From the NCBI GenBank assembly GCA_964445575.1, contig CAYULB010000006.1, forward strand, positions 1 through 64,000: a stretch of DNA of 64,000 nucleotides, read 5' to 3'. This document shows positions 33,861-43,011 of this stretch, piece by piece (position 1 is the stretch's first letter; each line of letters opens with the position of its first letter). The notes beneath the pieces were generated by a model that was not told the DNA's origin, ran no database searches, and was given only the letters and a program-made list of their open reading frames with translations. A program made the position numbers and the translations under genes. This DNA is from WJMT01 sp964445575. Its GTDB lineage: Bacteria > Acidobacteriota > Aminicenantia > Aminicenantales > Aminicenantaceae.

Positions 33861-33890
33861 TAGTCATAATGGGATAGATTCCTTTATAAT
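33861..33890 (+). promoter_or_regulatory. Promoter of the lptCA-lptB-rpoN-PTS block
   Basis: TAGTCA (33861-33866), 18-bp spacer, perfect TATAAT (33885-33890), 12 nt before the lptCA ATG. The -35 box is weak. Confidence 0.45.
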
Positions 33891-33902
33891 ATAAAAAGGA
33901 AC

Positions 33903-35780
33903 ATGGTTTCTGTGCGAAAACAAGTTAAAGAAAAAAAGGTCAGCCCTTCCATAATATTTAGGCATTTAACTCTTTTCGGTCTTGTTTTGGTTCTGGTCAT
34001 TATTGGATTAAACATCATTTCCAGGTCAGGGAAGGAAGCCAGGATTTTGTTGTCCGATGAAGAATTGGAAGAACGGAAAGTCCAGAAAAGAGAAGAAGTT
34101 GTCTATTTACAGGATGAGAAGGGAAACCTGGTTCTTGAGTCAAAAGCTGACCGGCAGTATCTGGGAGAAGATGGATTTTATCACATGGAAGGAGATGTGC
34201 TCATAAAATTTTTAAAGCGCGCCGAAGGAGAAGATGTTGTCATAAGAGGTGGTGAAGTTCTGCGTGACCAGAAAGAAAATCGGCTCATGGTGCAAGGAAA
34301 TGCTGAAATCAGGTTCAAAGACCTTGTTATCAGATCTTCTTACCTGGAATATGATAATAAAGAACATATTATTAAAACAGATGAAGGGGTATCTTTTTCT
34401 TCTGATAGGGTCAAGGGAGAAGGAAAGTCCCTGATTTGCTGGGAAAGAGAAAAAGATTTAAAGATAAAAAATGATGTACACCTTGAATTTACACAGGACC
34501 AAGAGAGTTCAAAGGTCATTTATGCAAGCGGAGATGAATTGTATTACACCCATAAATGGGGGAACGGCTACATCCAGGGAAAGGCAAGTGTTAAGGCTGG
34601 GGAAAATTCAGTTCAGACTGACCGGCTGGAATTTTATCTTCCTCCAGCTAAAGATTTCTTAAGGTCCCTGTTTTTGGAAGGAAATGTCAGAGGAGAGTTT
34701 GTTTTGAATTCTAAACCTGAAGAAGACAGGGAAAGAGAAAGATATAAAGTTGGTGCTGAAGAAGTGTTTGTCAGGTTTTTTAAATATCTTGATACTCCTC
34801 AGAAAATAGAGGCTAAAGGGGATTGTTTTATTGATTCACATCAGCAGGAATCAGGTTTCAATAGGATTCAATCAGGAAGATTCACCATTGATTTCAGAAG
34901 ATCCGGTGAAATCAGCAATTTTATTGGCTCTGATAAGGTGCTGCTTGAAGACAGTGCCGAAGGTCATAAACGACAGATCAGAGGGAATGAATTCTCCCTT
35001 GATAAAGCAGAAGAGACTTTAACTGTGGTGGGCGATAGTTTCCAGAAAGCAGAGATTTTTTCGGAAGATTATGATATTTCAGCCGATAAGATATCCAGTT
35101 TTCTAAACAGCCAAGACCTTAGTGCAGAAGGAGAAATTACCGGTGTTTTCAGGTCTTCTGGAAGTCATGAAATGAACATAGGGATTTTCTCTGAATCCCA
35201 GCCTGTGTTCATCTCAGCACAAAGTATGAGATATTTAGAAGAGCTGGAACGTTTTGTATTTAAGGAGAAAGTCAAATTGTGGCAGGGTCAGGAAATGCTC
35301 ACTGCAGGGGAAGTTGTGGTCAAAAAAGAAAGAGAAGGGCTGAGTGCCAGTAAGGGAGTGCAGACACTTTTTCATTATGATAACAAACAGCAGGAGGGGA
35401 AAAAAATCAGGGTCTTATCCCAAAGCATGGAGTTTGACCCCCAAGAGCATAGAATACTGTATCAAAAGGAGTGTTCTATGGAAATCGGAGATGTCCGAAT
35501 AAAGGCAGATTCCTTATGCATTCAAATTGAGGAGAGAGAGATGAAGGATATAACCGCAGAGGGTTCTGTGGTCATCTCAATGGGAGTTTATGAAGGAAGA
35601 GGGGAAAATGCTGTTTATTCATTTGATAATGAAGAGATTGTCCTGACCGGGAATCCTGTTCTTATAGAGGAAAACAGGGGAAGGACAGAGGGCGACAAAT
35701 TGACTTTTAGTATGGCCAATGATAGAATCATCGTCGAAAACAGAGGAGACGAGAGATCAGTAACGGTAATCAAGAAGTGA
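33903..35780 (+). CDS. LptC/LptA (OstA-like) fusion, LPS transport bridge protein
   Basis: LptC and LptA carry LPS from the inner membrane to the outer membrane through a filament of beta-jellyrolls. This single 625-residue protein has a basic cytoplasmic start, one transmembrane anchor (about 20-40) and then an LptC-like segment. Long OstA-like beta repeats follow, in which phrases such as LTAGEVVVKKE, IKADSLCIQIEE and AEGSVVISMG recur. The C-terminus GDKLTFSMANDRIIVEN is typical of LptA. Separate LptC and LptA are each about 180-200 residues, so this is far longer. lptB follows after 3 nt. The ATG has AAGGA only 2 nt away and may be nearly leaderless. Confidence 0.8.
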   Translation: MVSVRKQVKEKKVSPSIIFRHLTLFGLVLVLVIIGLNIISRSGKEARILLSDEELEERKVQKREEVVYLQDEKGNLVLESKADRQYLGEDGFYHMEGDVLIKFLKRAEGEDVVIRGGEVLRDQKENRLMVQGNAEIRFKDLVIRSSYLEYDNKEHIIKTDEGVSFSSDRVKGEGKSLICWEREKDLKIKNDVHLEFTQDQESSKVIYASGDELYYTHKWGNGYIQGKASVKAGENSVQTDRLEFYLPPAKDFLRSLFLEGNVRGEFVLNSKPEEDRERERYKVGAEEVFVRFFKYLDTPQKIEAKGDCFIDSHQQESGFNRIQSGRFTIDFRRSGEISNFIGSDKVLLEDSAEGHKRQIRGNEFSLDKAEETLTVVGDSFQKAEIFSEDYDISADKISSFLNSQDLSAEGEITGVFRSSGSHEMNIGIFSESQPVFISAQSMRYLEELERFVFKEKVKLWQGQEMLTAGEVVVKKEREGLSASKGVQTLFHYDNKQQEGKKIRVLSQSMEFDPQEHRILYQKECSMEIGDVRIKADSLCIQIEEREMKDITAEGSVVISMGVYEGRGENAVYSFDNEEIVLTGNPVLIEENRGRTEGDKLTFSMANDRIIVENRGDERSVTVIKK

Positions 35781-35783
35781 AAG

Positions 35784-36509
35784 ATGAATACATTTTTAGA
35801 AGCCAGAGGACTGGACAAGAGCTACCGCAGAAAGAAAGTGGTGAACAATGTATCTATAAAAGTCAATAGAGGGGAAATTGTCGGGATTCTGGGGCCTAAC
35901 GGCGCAGGGAAGACAACCACATTCGGATTGATTCTTGGACTTATTCCTCAAGATTCCGGTCAAATATATTTAGAGGGAAAAGACATCACTCACCTTCCTA
36001 TGTATCTGAGGGCAAGGAAAGGATTGTGCCTCCTTCCCCAGGAACCTTCTTCATTCAGAAAATTGAGCGTGAGAGACAATCTTTTGGCAGCAAAAGAAAT
36101 CATGTACAATTCTCCTATTGAGGAATCAGATATCATTGATATGTTAACTGAGTTTGGACTGGAGGAACTTATAGAGGGAAAAGCGGCAACTTTGTCAGGA
36201 GGGGAAAGGAGAAGACTTGAGATTGCTAGAGCCTTGGCCACAAATCCGGATTATATTCTTTTAGATGAACCCTTTACCGGGATAGACCCTCTTGCTGTAT
36301 TTGATTTGCAGAAAATAATCTATTCACTGAGAGAGAGAGGTATTGGCTTGCTTATAACAGATCACAGCGTGAGAGAAACCCTCAAAATTACTGACAGAGC
36401 TTATATAATAGACAAGGGAGAGATCATCGTCCAGGGAACACCGGATGAGATTGTTAATTCAGATAAAGTTAAGCAGTCTTACCTAGGGGAGGGATTTAGA
36501 CTTGAGTGA
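35784..36509 (+). CDS. lptB: LPS export ABC transporter ATP-binding protein LptB
   Basis: LptB powers extraction of LPS from the inner membrane with LptF/LptG. The 241 residues show Walker A GPNGAGKTTT, Q-loop LPQEPSSFRKLSV, the signature LSGGERRRLEIARAL, Walker B YILLDEPFTGIDP and the switch histidine in ITDHSVRETL. The DITHLPMYLRARKGL segment is specific to LptB. It lies 3 nt after the lptCA fusion and upstream of rpoN, the classical order. lptF and lptG are not in the window. Confidence 0.95.
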   Translation: MNTFLEARGLDKSYRRKKVVNNVSIKVNRGEIVGILGPNGAGKTTTFGLILGLIPQDSGQIYLEGKDITHLPMYLRARKGLCLLPQEPSSFRKLSVRDNLLAAKEIMYNSPIEESDIIDMLTEFGLEELIEGKAATLSGGERRRLEIARALATNPDYILLDEPFTGIDPLAVFDLQKIIYSLRERGIGLLITDHSVRETLKITDRAYIIDKGEIIVQGTPDEIVNSDKVKQSYLGEGFRLE

Positions 36510-36538
36510 TTTCTCTGGAGGAATTTTAAGATAGAAAA

Positions 36539-37981
36539 ATGGCTTTAAAACAACAGCTGAGTCAGAAGCAGACTCAAAAACTCATCCTCGCCCCTGCTTT
36601 GCAGCAAGCCATAAGAATGCTTCCTTTAACAAACTTAGAGATAATTGAGGTCATTGATGATGAGTTATCTGAGAACCCTCTGCTTGAAATTAAAGGAGAA
36701 ACAGTCAAAGAAGAACAGGAAGACCGGAAAGAAAAAGAACAGGGACTGGACTCTGGTGAGAATGATGAGCCTTTTGAAGCAGAAAATGACCCTGAGTTTG
36801 AGGCCATGTATGAGCAGTACTTTGACAATAGGTTCCATTCTATTTATATGGGCAAAAAGGAAGCGCCGGATTATGAAAACTTTATCTCCAAAGAGCTCTC
36901 ACTTTGGGAACGGCTTAATTGGCAGGCCAATTTGACTTTTTTCGATGAAAAAGATAAGGAAATCGCTTATTATATCATAGGGAATATTGATGAGGACGGG
37001 TATTTGACCATTTCTTTAGAAGATGTTTCCCGCTCTGTGAAAGCCCCTTTGGATAAAGTCAATAAAGCGAGAGAAAAGATAATGAGATTCGATCCCATAG
37101 GTGTGGGAAGTCTTTCTCTTAAAGAAGTTCTTCTGGTTCAGTTGGATTATTTGGAAATAGACAGCGCGAATTTGCGGAAAATCATTCATGACCACTTAGA
37201 CCTTTTAGAAAAGTCCCGTTTTGAGGAGCTGTCCAACGTTATGGGCATCAGTCTATCAGAGGTAAAAGAGCTGATTAAAGAGATCCGGAGATTGAATCCA
37301 AAGCCGGGAACCATGTACTCTCAGGAGAGAACAGATTTTATTGTGCCGGATATTATTGTGGAGAAAAAAGACGGAGAATTCGCCATAAAGGTTAACACTG
37401 AAGGCATTCCCAGCCTTAGGATCAATAAGTTTTACAGAAAGCTGATAGCTCGTGCATCAAAGGAAAACCCTGAAGCTTATGAATTTCTAAAAGATAAATT
37501 AAAGAAAGCCTTTTGGTTTTTGCGAAGTTTGGACCAGAGAAATAACACCATTTATAAAGTCGCAAATTTTATCGTCAACAAACAAAAAGACTTTTTAGAG
37601 AAAGGACTGGATTACATCAAACCGCTGACCTTGGTTGAACTGGCTGAAGAAATTGGAGTTCATGAGTCAACGGTGGGACGGGTTGTGGCTAATAAACATA
37701 TGATGACTCCAAGAGGAGTATTCCCTTTAAAATATTTTTTCCATAAAGCTCTTTCTGGAGAATCAGGAGAAGAGGTTTCCACTCTTCGGATAAAAGAGAG
37801 AATGAAAAAGCTTATAGAAAATGAGGAAAGAATTTATCCTTTGAGTGATGTAGAAATAAGTGATATTTTAGCAAAAGAAGATTTCAATATCGCAAGACGG
37901 ACAGTGGCAAAATACAGGAAACAGTTAAAAATCCCGCCTTCTCACATAAGGAAAAGAAAATATTTGATGGAGGAACCATGA
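36539..37981 (+). CDS. rpoN: RNA polymerase sigma-54 factor
   Basis: Sigma-54 directs RNA polymerase to -24/-12 promoters opened by enhancer-binding ATPases. All three regions are present in 480 residues: the glutamine- and leucine-rich region I (LKQQLSQKQTQKLILAPALQ), an acidic region II, the core-binding domain, the helix-turn-helix (ELAEEIGVHESTVGRVVANK) and the C-terminal RpoN box ARRTVAKYRKQL. No enhancer-binding protein gene is in the window. It overlaps hpf by 4 bp. Confidence 0.97.
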   Translation: MALKQQLSQKQTQKLILAPALQQAIRMLPLTNLEIIEVIDDELSENPLLEIKGETVKEEQEDRKEKEQGLDSGENDEPFEAENDPEFEAMYEQYFDNRFHSIYMGKKEAPDYENFISKELSLWERLNWQANLTFFDEKDKEIAYYIIGNIDEDGYLTISLEDVSRSVKAPLDKVNKAREKIMRFDPIGVGSLSLKEVLLVQLDYLEIDSANLRKIIHDHLDLLEKSRFEELSNVMGISLSEVKELIKEIRRLNPKPGTMYSQERTDFIVPDIIVEKKDGEFAIKVNTEGIPSLRINKFYRKLIARASKENPEAYEFLKDKLKKAFWFLRSLDQRNNTIYKVANFIVNKQKDFLEKGLDYIKPLTLVELAEEIGVHESTVGRVVANKHMMTPRGVFPLKYFFHKALSGESGEEVSTLRIKERMKKLIENEERIYPLSDVEISDILAKEDFNIARRTVAKYRKQLKIPPSHIRKRKYLMEEP

Positions 37982-38505
37982 TTAATATCAATTATACGGG
38001 AAGACAGATCAATATCACGCCTGAGATAAGAGATTTCTGTGAAAAACGGATCAAAAGTATTGGCAAGTTAATAAAATCTCCTGCTGAGATGGACATTGTG
38101 TTATCTGTAGAAAAATACCGACACCAAGCAGAGATAAACATTTCTGCAAAAGGATTCACTCTCAATGCGGCTGAAGAGACTCAGGATATGATTTCTTCTT
38201 TGGGTGCTGCTTTTGAGAATATTGAGAGACAGGTGAAAAAAGAAAAAGAAAAGATGAGACAGCGCAAAAGAAGAATAAGAAAGGAAGCAGAGTCCTTTCC
38301 AGATGAGACCGGGTCCCAAATACAGGGAACCAGGATTATAAGGGATAATGATTATATCTTAAAACCCATGTCCGTGGAGGAGGCATCCCTTTTATTTGAC
38401 CCGAAAAAGAAAAGTGTTTTTGTTTTTAAGGATATCGATACCCAGAAATGGGCGGTTTTGTATAAAAGAAAAGATAAAAATTTAGGTCTGATTGAACTTG
38501 AATAG
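37978..38505 (+). CDS. hpf: Ribosome hibernation promoting factor, long form
   Basis: The N-terminal domain (about 1-95) is the S30AE fold that binds the 30S decoding site: MININYTGRQINITPEIRDFCEKR, then the VLSVEKYRHQAEINISAKG strands and an IERQVKKEKEKMRQRKRR basic helix. The C-terminal domain (about 120-175; KPMSVEEASLLFD, VFKDIDTQKWAVLYKRKD) mediates dimerisation and 100S formation. The two-domain form of 175 residues marks the long type. Its place between rpoN and ptsN is conserved in many Proteobacteria. Confidence 0.94.
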   Translation: MININYTGRQINITPEIRDFCEKRIKSIGKLIKSPAEMDIVLSVEKYRHQAEINISAKGFTLNAAEETQDMISSLGAAFENIERQVKKEKEKMRQRKRRIRKEAESFPDETGSQIQGTRIIRDNDYILKPMSVEEASLLFDPKKKSVFVFKDIDTQKWAVLYKRKDKNLGLIELE

Positions 38506-38520
38506 AATAGAGAGAGAAAA

Positions 38521-38997
38521 TTGAAAGTAAGCAATTTATTAACCAATGATAGGGTCATCTTAGAGTTAGAAAGGGAAACGCGTGACCAGGTTTTAAAAGA
38601 AATGGTCTCCTTTCTGAAAGAGAAAAACAAGTCCATAAAAGAAAAAGAGCTGTATGAGCGGCTCATACAGAGGGAAAAGCTCGGCAGCACAGCCATTGGA
38701 GAAGGATTTGCTATCCCGCACTGCAAAGTAAAATCTGCGAAAGAGTTAAATGTGCTTATGGGTATATCCGGAAAGGGTATTGACTTTGGTTCTCAGGATA
38801 AAAAGCTGACCCATGTTTTTTTCCTGGTGGTTTCTTCACCTGATAATCCGAGTGTCAATTTACAGGCACTGGCTGCTATCGCTCATCTTATCCGGAAGTC
38901 CAAGAATCTGGTAAAAAAAGTTATCAGGGCGAGAAATATAAGTGAGGTTTTAACTGTTATCCAAAACGAAGAGGAACGTATAGATGAGTCGGACTGA
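38521..38997 (+). CDS. ptsN: PTS IIA-type regulatory protein (EIIA-Ntr / PtsN)
   Basis: EIIA-Ntr accepts phosphate from HPr and regulates, rather than transports, in nitrogen PTS systems. The 158 residues form one PTS EIIA type-2 domain with the phospho-acceptor H67 in EGFAIPHCK and the LGSTAIG lead-in. Its start is TTG at 38521, with AGAGAGA about 6 nt upstream; no better codon is available. The 3' end overlaps hprK by 14 bp. Placement after rpoN-hpf favours PtsN over a sugar-transport IIA. Confidence 0.9.
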   Translation: MKVSNLLTNDRVILELERETRDQVLKEMVSFLKEKNKSIKEKELYERLIQREKLGSTAIGEGFAIPHCKVKSAKELNVLMGISGKGIDFGSQDKKLTHVFFLVVSSPDNPSVNLQALAAIAHLIRKSKNLVKKVIRARNISEVLTVIQNEEERIDESD

Positions 38998-39577
38998 CCA
39001 GAATTCTTCTCCCAAAGACAGGGATTCTAATCAGAAAGTGATCTCAGGGGGGATGCTTCAAGTCAATGGGCTTGGAGTCTTGATCAGAGGAGACAGCGGA
39101 GTGGGAAAAAGCGAGAGTTCTTTGGAGCTGATATCCAGAGGATGGCGTTTCATCTCCGATGATGTGACCAATGTAAAAAAAGTATCAGAAAAGAAATTAA
39201 TGGGAACCTCCCCTGCCTTGAGCCGTTACTTTATGGAGATAAGAGGGCTCGGCATTATCAATATCAAACAGATCTTTGGTTCCAAGTCTATCTGCAAGCG
39301 CTCAACTATAGATTTGGTGATAAACTTAAAGAAATGGGAACCCGATAGAGAATATGATCGACTCGGGTTGGATTCGCTGGAAAAACATGAGCTTTTGGAT
39401 GTGAAAATTCCCCAAATTGTGATTCCTGTGGCCCCGGGCCGGAATATCGCCACCTTGATAGAAGTGGCGTGCAAAGTGCAGATATTGAAAGAAAAAGGCT
39501 ATCATGCGCCTAAAGAGATTTCCATGAGGCTGGACAAAACCATTGAATCAAAATTAAAGAAAAAAAAGACAAAATGA
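38984..39577 (+). CDS. hprK: HPr kinase/phosphorylase, short form (catalytic domain only)
   Basis: HprK phosphorylates HPr at Ser46 and removes the phosphate again. The 197-residue protein begins directly at the catalytic domain: P-loop GDSGVGKSE (36-44), DDV(T), and the signature MEIRGLGIINI. The N-terminal domain of about 130 residues found in Firmicute HprK is missing, as in some Proteobacterial short forms. A HPr with an intact Ser46 region is encoded nearby, so a target exists. It overlaps ptsN upstream and rapZ downstream (4 bp). Confidence 0.93.
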   Translation: MSRTDQNSSPKDRDSNQKVISGGMLQVNGLGVLIRGDSGVGKSESSLELISRGWRFISDDVTNVKKVSEKKLMGTSPALSRYFMEIRGLGIINIKQIFGSKSICKRSTIDLVINLKKWEPDREYDRLGLDSLEKHELLDVKIPQIVIPVAPGRNIATLIEVACKVQILKEKGYHAPKEISMRLDKTIESKLKKKKTK

Positions 39578-40431
39578 CTGATTACAATTTCTTGATTATA
39601 ACAGGATTATCTGGTTCTGGAAAAACAATTGCCAGCCGGTTTTTTGAGGACTTTGGTTATTACTGTATGGATAACATACCTGCAAAGCTGATTCCGAATT
39701 TTGTGGAACTGTGGAGAAAAAAAGAATTTCAGATAGATAAAGTGGCTTTTGTCGTTGATATAAGAGAGGCGGGATTTGTTTCAGAGTTTCCTAAGATTCT
39801 AAAAAAGATCCGCAAGAAAGTTTCTCCCTGTGTCATATTTATGGAAGCTTCAGATGAAACCTTGGTAAAAAGATTCAGTGAAAGCCGGCGCCCCCACCCC
39901 GTGACAGAGGGGAAGACAGTCATTGAGAACATTCAACTGGAAAGGAAAAAGTTGGCTGAAATCAAGAGCCTTTCAGATGAAGTCATTGATACTTCAAAAA
40001 TAAATATTTCTGACTTAAAAAAGCTGATTTCTGACCGGTTTTTAAAAAAAGGAGAATACAGGATCCAGATCATGCTCATTAGCTTTGGATATAAATATGG
40101 AATTCCTTTAGATTCAGACCTTGTTTTTGATACCCGGTTTTTACCAAATCCCCATTATATTGATGAGTTAAGAGAGAAGACAGGAAAGGAAAAACCAGTT
40201 GCGGATTACATTTATAATTCTGAAAAGACCCAAGAATATCTCCACGGATTGTTTGAATTCATTGATTATCAGCTGCCCCATTTTATTGAAGAAGGAAAGA
40301 GTTATTTAACCATTTCAATCGGCTGTACCGGGGGAAGGCATAGGTCAGTTGCTGTGTGTGAATGGCTGAAAAAACATCTGGAGAAAAAAAAGTATAGCAT
40401 TCAAATTTCGCATCGTGATATATTCAGATAG
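39574..40431 (+). CDS. rapZ: RNase adapter RapZ
   Basis: In E. coli RapZ binds the sRNA GlmZ and guides RNase E, controlling glucosamine-6-phosphate synthase. The 285 residues contain the P-loop GLSGSGKT (11-18), CMDNIPAKLIP, the RFSESRRPHP motif, a C-terminal RNA-binding domain with FDTRFLPNPHYI, and SIGCTGGRHRSVAV. Linked ptsN, hprK, ptsH and ptsI genes are the usual context. Whether glmZ-like RNAs exist here cannot be told. Confidence 0.96.
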   Translation: MTDYNFLIITGLSGSGKTIASRFFEDFGYYCMDNIPAKLIPNFVELWRKKEFQIDKVAFVVDIREAGFVSEFPKILKKIRKKVSPCVIFMEASDETLVKRFSESRRPHPVTEGKTVIENIQLERKKLAEIKSLSDEVIDTSKINISDLKKLISDRFLKKGEYRIQIMLISFGYKYGIPLDSDLVFDTRFLPNPHYIDELREKTGKEKPVADYIYNSEKTQEYLHGLFEFIDYQLPHFIEEGKSYLTISIGCTGGRHRSVAVCEWLKKHLEKKKYSIQISHRDIFR

Positions 40432-40541
40432 GACCTATTTTTTAGTTAGGGCATAAAGAGCTTAATGATTTGAATGATACATGATAAAATAAATACTGGA
40501 TTGATGTTAACAAAGATGAAACATTATGAACAGGATATAAA

Positions 40542-40946
40542 ATGATCGGCGGTGTTATTGTTTCTCACGGAAAATTAGCTGAAGAGCTTCTGAATGCCCT
40601 CACCATTATTTTAGGTGAAGCTGTGAATATAGAAGCCCTTTCAATTGGCTGGTATAGCGATGTGGAAGAGTCAAAGAAGAAAATAAATGAAAGCATAAAA
40701 AGGGTGGACCAGAAAAATGGAGTGCTTATTTTTACAGATATGTTTGGGGGGACTCCCTCTAACCTGAGTTTTAGCTTCTTAAAGGACAATCAGGTTGAGA
40801 TCATAACCGGAATCAATCTGCCGATGCTCATCAAGTTTGTTTCCTTGCAGAGGAGCAATAATTTAAAAGATGTTGCAAAAAAAGTAGTGGAACAAGGGAA
40901 GAAAAATATACATCTTGCCAGTGCTCTGCTCAAAACAAAAAGTTGA
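40542..40946 (+). CDS. PTS mannose-family EIIA component
   Basis: The 134-residue protein is a lone EIIA-Man domain with the phospho-acceptor histidine in VIVSHG (H9), followed by TDMFGGTPSNLSF and EIITGINLPM. In complete systems EIIA-Man feeds a IIB and the IIC/IID membrane parts. None of these is in the window, so a regulatory role is likely. An AGGA site lies 6 nt upstream of the ATG. A 110-nt gap separates it from rapZ, and a second promoter may lie there, although none is clear. Confidence 0.9.
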   Translation: MIGGVIVSHGKLAEELLNALTIILGEAVNIEALSIGWYSDVEESKKKINESIKRVDQKNGVLIFTDMFGGTPSNLSFSFLKDNQVEIITGINLPMLIKFVSLQRSNNLKDVAKKVVEQGKKNIHLASALLKTKS

Positions 40947-40962
40947 TCATTAGCTGGGTTTC

Positions 40963-41232
40963 ATGGTTAAAAAAACAGTAGAAATAAAAAATAAATTAGG
41001 CCTGCATGCAAGAGCTGCTGTTAAATTTGTCAATTTGGCAAACAGATTTGCCTCTTCCATAAAGATCGTCAAAGACGGCAATGAAACGGACGGGAAAAGT
41101 GTTTTGGGAATTCTGACCTTAGCAGCTGTCCAGGGCTCAGAGATCCAATTAAAGGTAGAGGGAAGAGATGAGAAAATGGCGGTCCAAGCACTACAAGATC
41201 TGATCGATGATAAATTTCATGAAAAAGAGTGA
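40963..41232 (+). CDS. ptsH: Phosphocarrier protein HPr
   Basis: HPr relays phosphate from enzyme I to EIIA proteins. The 89 residues include the catalytic H15 in LGLHARAA and the regulatory Ser46 in DGKSVLGIL. The latter matches the presence of hprK. It lies 16 nt after the EIIA-Man gene and 6 nt before ptsI. Confidence 0.96.
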   Translation: MVKKTVEIKNKLGLHARAAVKFVNLANRFASSIKIVKDGNETDGKSVLGILTLAAVQGSEIQLKVEGRDEKMAVQALQDLIDDKFHEKE

Positions 41233-41238
41233 GTTCAG

Positions 41239-42999
41239 ATGGAATATCTTAGGCTGAGAGGAATCGGGGTTTCTCCTGGTATTGCGGTGGGAGAAGTTCA
41301 TCTGTCAGAAGGAGTGGTCTTTACTTCCCGAAAAAATGATATTAAGCCAGAACATGTAGATAGAGAGCTGGATAGGTTGGAGGATGCGGTCAGCAAAACA
41401 GAGGAACAGCTGAAAAAGATAAAAGAGGAAATCGGCAAAAAAGTTGGAGCTGATCATTCTTTTATTTTTGAAGCCCATCTTTTTATTCTTAAAGACAAAA
41501 ATCTTCTTTTTAGAATTAAGGAGATCATCAAAGATGAGAAAACAAATGCTGAAAGAGCTATCTCTAAAGTGTTTGATGAGTATTCTGAAATGTTCCGGTC
41601 GATTGAGGATGAGTATTTTAAGCAGCGTGAATATGACTTAAAGGATGTCCTTTCAAAAATTTATTTAAATCTGGAGTCGGATAAAAAATTAGAAAAAGAC
41701 GATGGCAAGGAAAAAATATTAGTGGCCCATGAGCTGCTTCCTTCAGAGGCTGCTTCCAAGCTGGGACAAGGAAATGTCCTTGCTGTGGCACTGGATATAG
41801 GAGGCACCACTTCACACACCGCTATTTTAGCCCGCTCCCTGAATATTCCTGCGGTAATGGGATTAAGCGAGGTCACACGAAAGGTCAAGGATGGAGACAC
41901 GTTAATTGTGGACGGCACTAATGGAGAAGTGATCATCAATCCTCCTTTAGCCACTCGGAGAGAGTTTGAAAGCAAGCAGAAAAAATACGACAGCTACATA
42001 AAAGAACTGAAAAAGACAGCCAAGCTAGAATCCAAGACCTTGGATGGTGTCAGATTCTATCCGTTAGCTAATATTGAACTCCCTGAGGAAGTCAATCTTG
42101 CCTTTTCTATGGGAGCGGAAGGAATCGGGCTTTTCAGGACAGAATTCATTTTTTTCCAGAGAAAAAAACTTCCCTCTGAAGAAGATCACTACAAGATTTA
42201 TTCTCAGCTAGCAAAAAACTCGGGAAAAAAACCCGTTTATATAAGAACGGTTGATATCGGGGGAGAAAAGAATCTCCCTCAAATGAATGTTGAAAAAGAG
42301 CCTAATCCAGCCCTGGGGCTCAGAGGACTCCGGCTTTCATTAAGGGAAAGGTATCATTTTAAAACACAGTTGAGAGCTATACTCAGGGCCAGTGCCCTAA
42401 ATAAAAATGTTCGTATCATGCTTCCCATGGTTACAGGTGTTGAGGAAGTAGAGGAAGCCAAGATGATTATTGGAGAGATAAAGGAAGAATTGACCGCACA
42501 AAAGTTAAAGTATGACCCAAATATACTCCTGGGGATTATGATTGAAGTTCCTGCTGCGGCAGCTATAGCGGACAGTCTTGTCAAGGAAGTGGATTATGTG
42601 AGTATAGGAACCAATGACCTTGTTCAGTATTACCTTGCTGTGGATAGGTCAAATGAACTGGTTTCTTATTTATTTAAACCCCTCCATCCGTCCGTGTTGA
42701 GACTGTTGAAATTCGTTATAGAGAGTGCTCAAAAAGAGAAAAAAGAAGTTGCTGTGTGCGGAGAAATGGCGGCAGATCCGCTTTCTGCTTTAGCTTTGTT
42801 AGGGCTGGGATTGAGAAGTTTCAGTATGAATCCTGTGTTTATCCCCAAGATAAAAAAGGCCTTACGGTCGGTTGAATACAAGAATATACAAGAAATAGTT
42901 AAACATGCCTTAAACCTACGAACAGTCCGGGAAGTAGAAGAACATTTTCTAGAAAATGTTTTATACAAACACCCTAAAGCTCTGTTGTTAGCAGAATGA
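41239..42999 (+). CDS. ptsI: Phosphoenolpyruvate-protein phosphotransferase (enzyme I)
   Basis: Enzyme I autophosphorylates from PEP and phosphorylates HPr. The 586 residues carry the N-terminal HPr-binding helical domain and the phospho-histidine in GGTTSHTAILARS. The PEP-binding barrel contains EGIGLFRTEFIFF, NPALGLRGLRLS, IEVPAAAAIAD, GTNDLVQYYLAVDR and AVCGEMAADP. It is the last gene of the PTS block, converging on the cupin gene after 12 nt. No sugar permease follows. Confidence 0.97.
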   Translation: MEYLRLRGIGVSPGIAVGEVHLSEGVVFTSRKNDIKPEHVDRELDRLEDAVSKTEEQLKKIKEEIGKKVGADHSFIFEAHLFILKDKNLLFRIKEIIKDEKTNAERAISKVFDEYSEMFRSIEDEYFKQREYDLKDVLSKIYLNLESDKKLEKDDGKEKILVAHELLPSEAASKLGQGNVLAVALDIGGTTSHTAILARSLNIPAVMGLSEVTRKVKDGDTLIVDGTNGEVIINPPLATRREFESKQKKYDSYIKELKKTAKLESKTLDGVRFYPLANIELPEEVNLAFSMGAEGIGLFRTEFIFFQRKKLPSEEDHYKIYSQLAKNSGKKPVYIRTVDIGGEKNLPQMNVEKEPNPALGLRGLRLSLRERYHFKTQLRAILRASALNKNVRIMLPMVTGVEEVEEAKMIIGEIKEELTAQKLKYDPNILLGIMIEVPAAAAIADSLVKEVDYVSIGTNDLVQYYLAVDRSNELVSYLFKPLHPSVLRLLKFVIESAQKEKKEVAVCGEMAADPLSALALLGLGLRSFSMNPVFIPKIKKALRSVEYKNIQEIVKHALNLRTVREVEEHFLENVLYKHPKALLLAE

Positions 43000-43011
43000 C
43001 CTGAGTTTTAT

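Noticed and set aside
40427..40450. Terminator after rapZ (ATAGGACCTAT followed by Ts)
   Set aside because: The palindrome leaves a loop of one nucleotide, or only a 3-bp stem, too weak for an intrinsic terminator.
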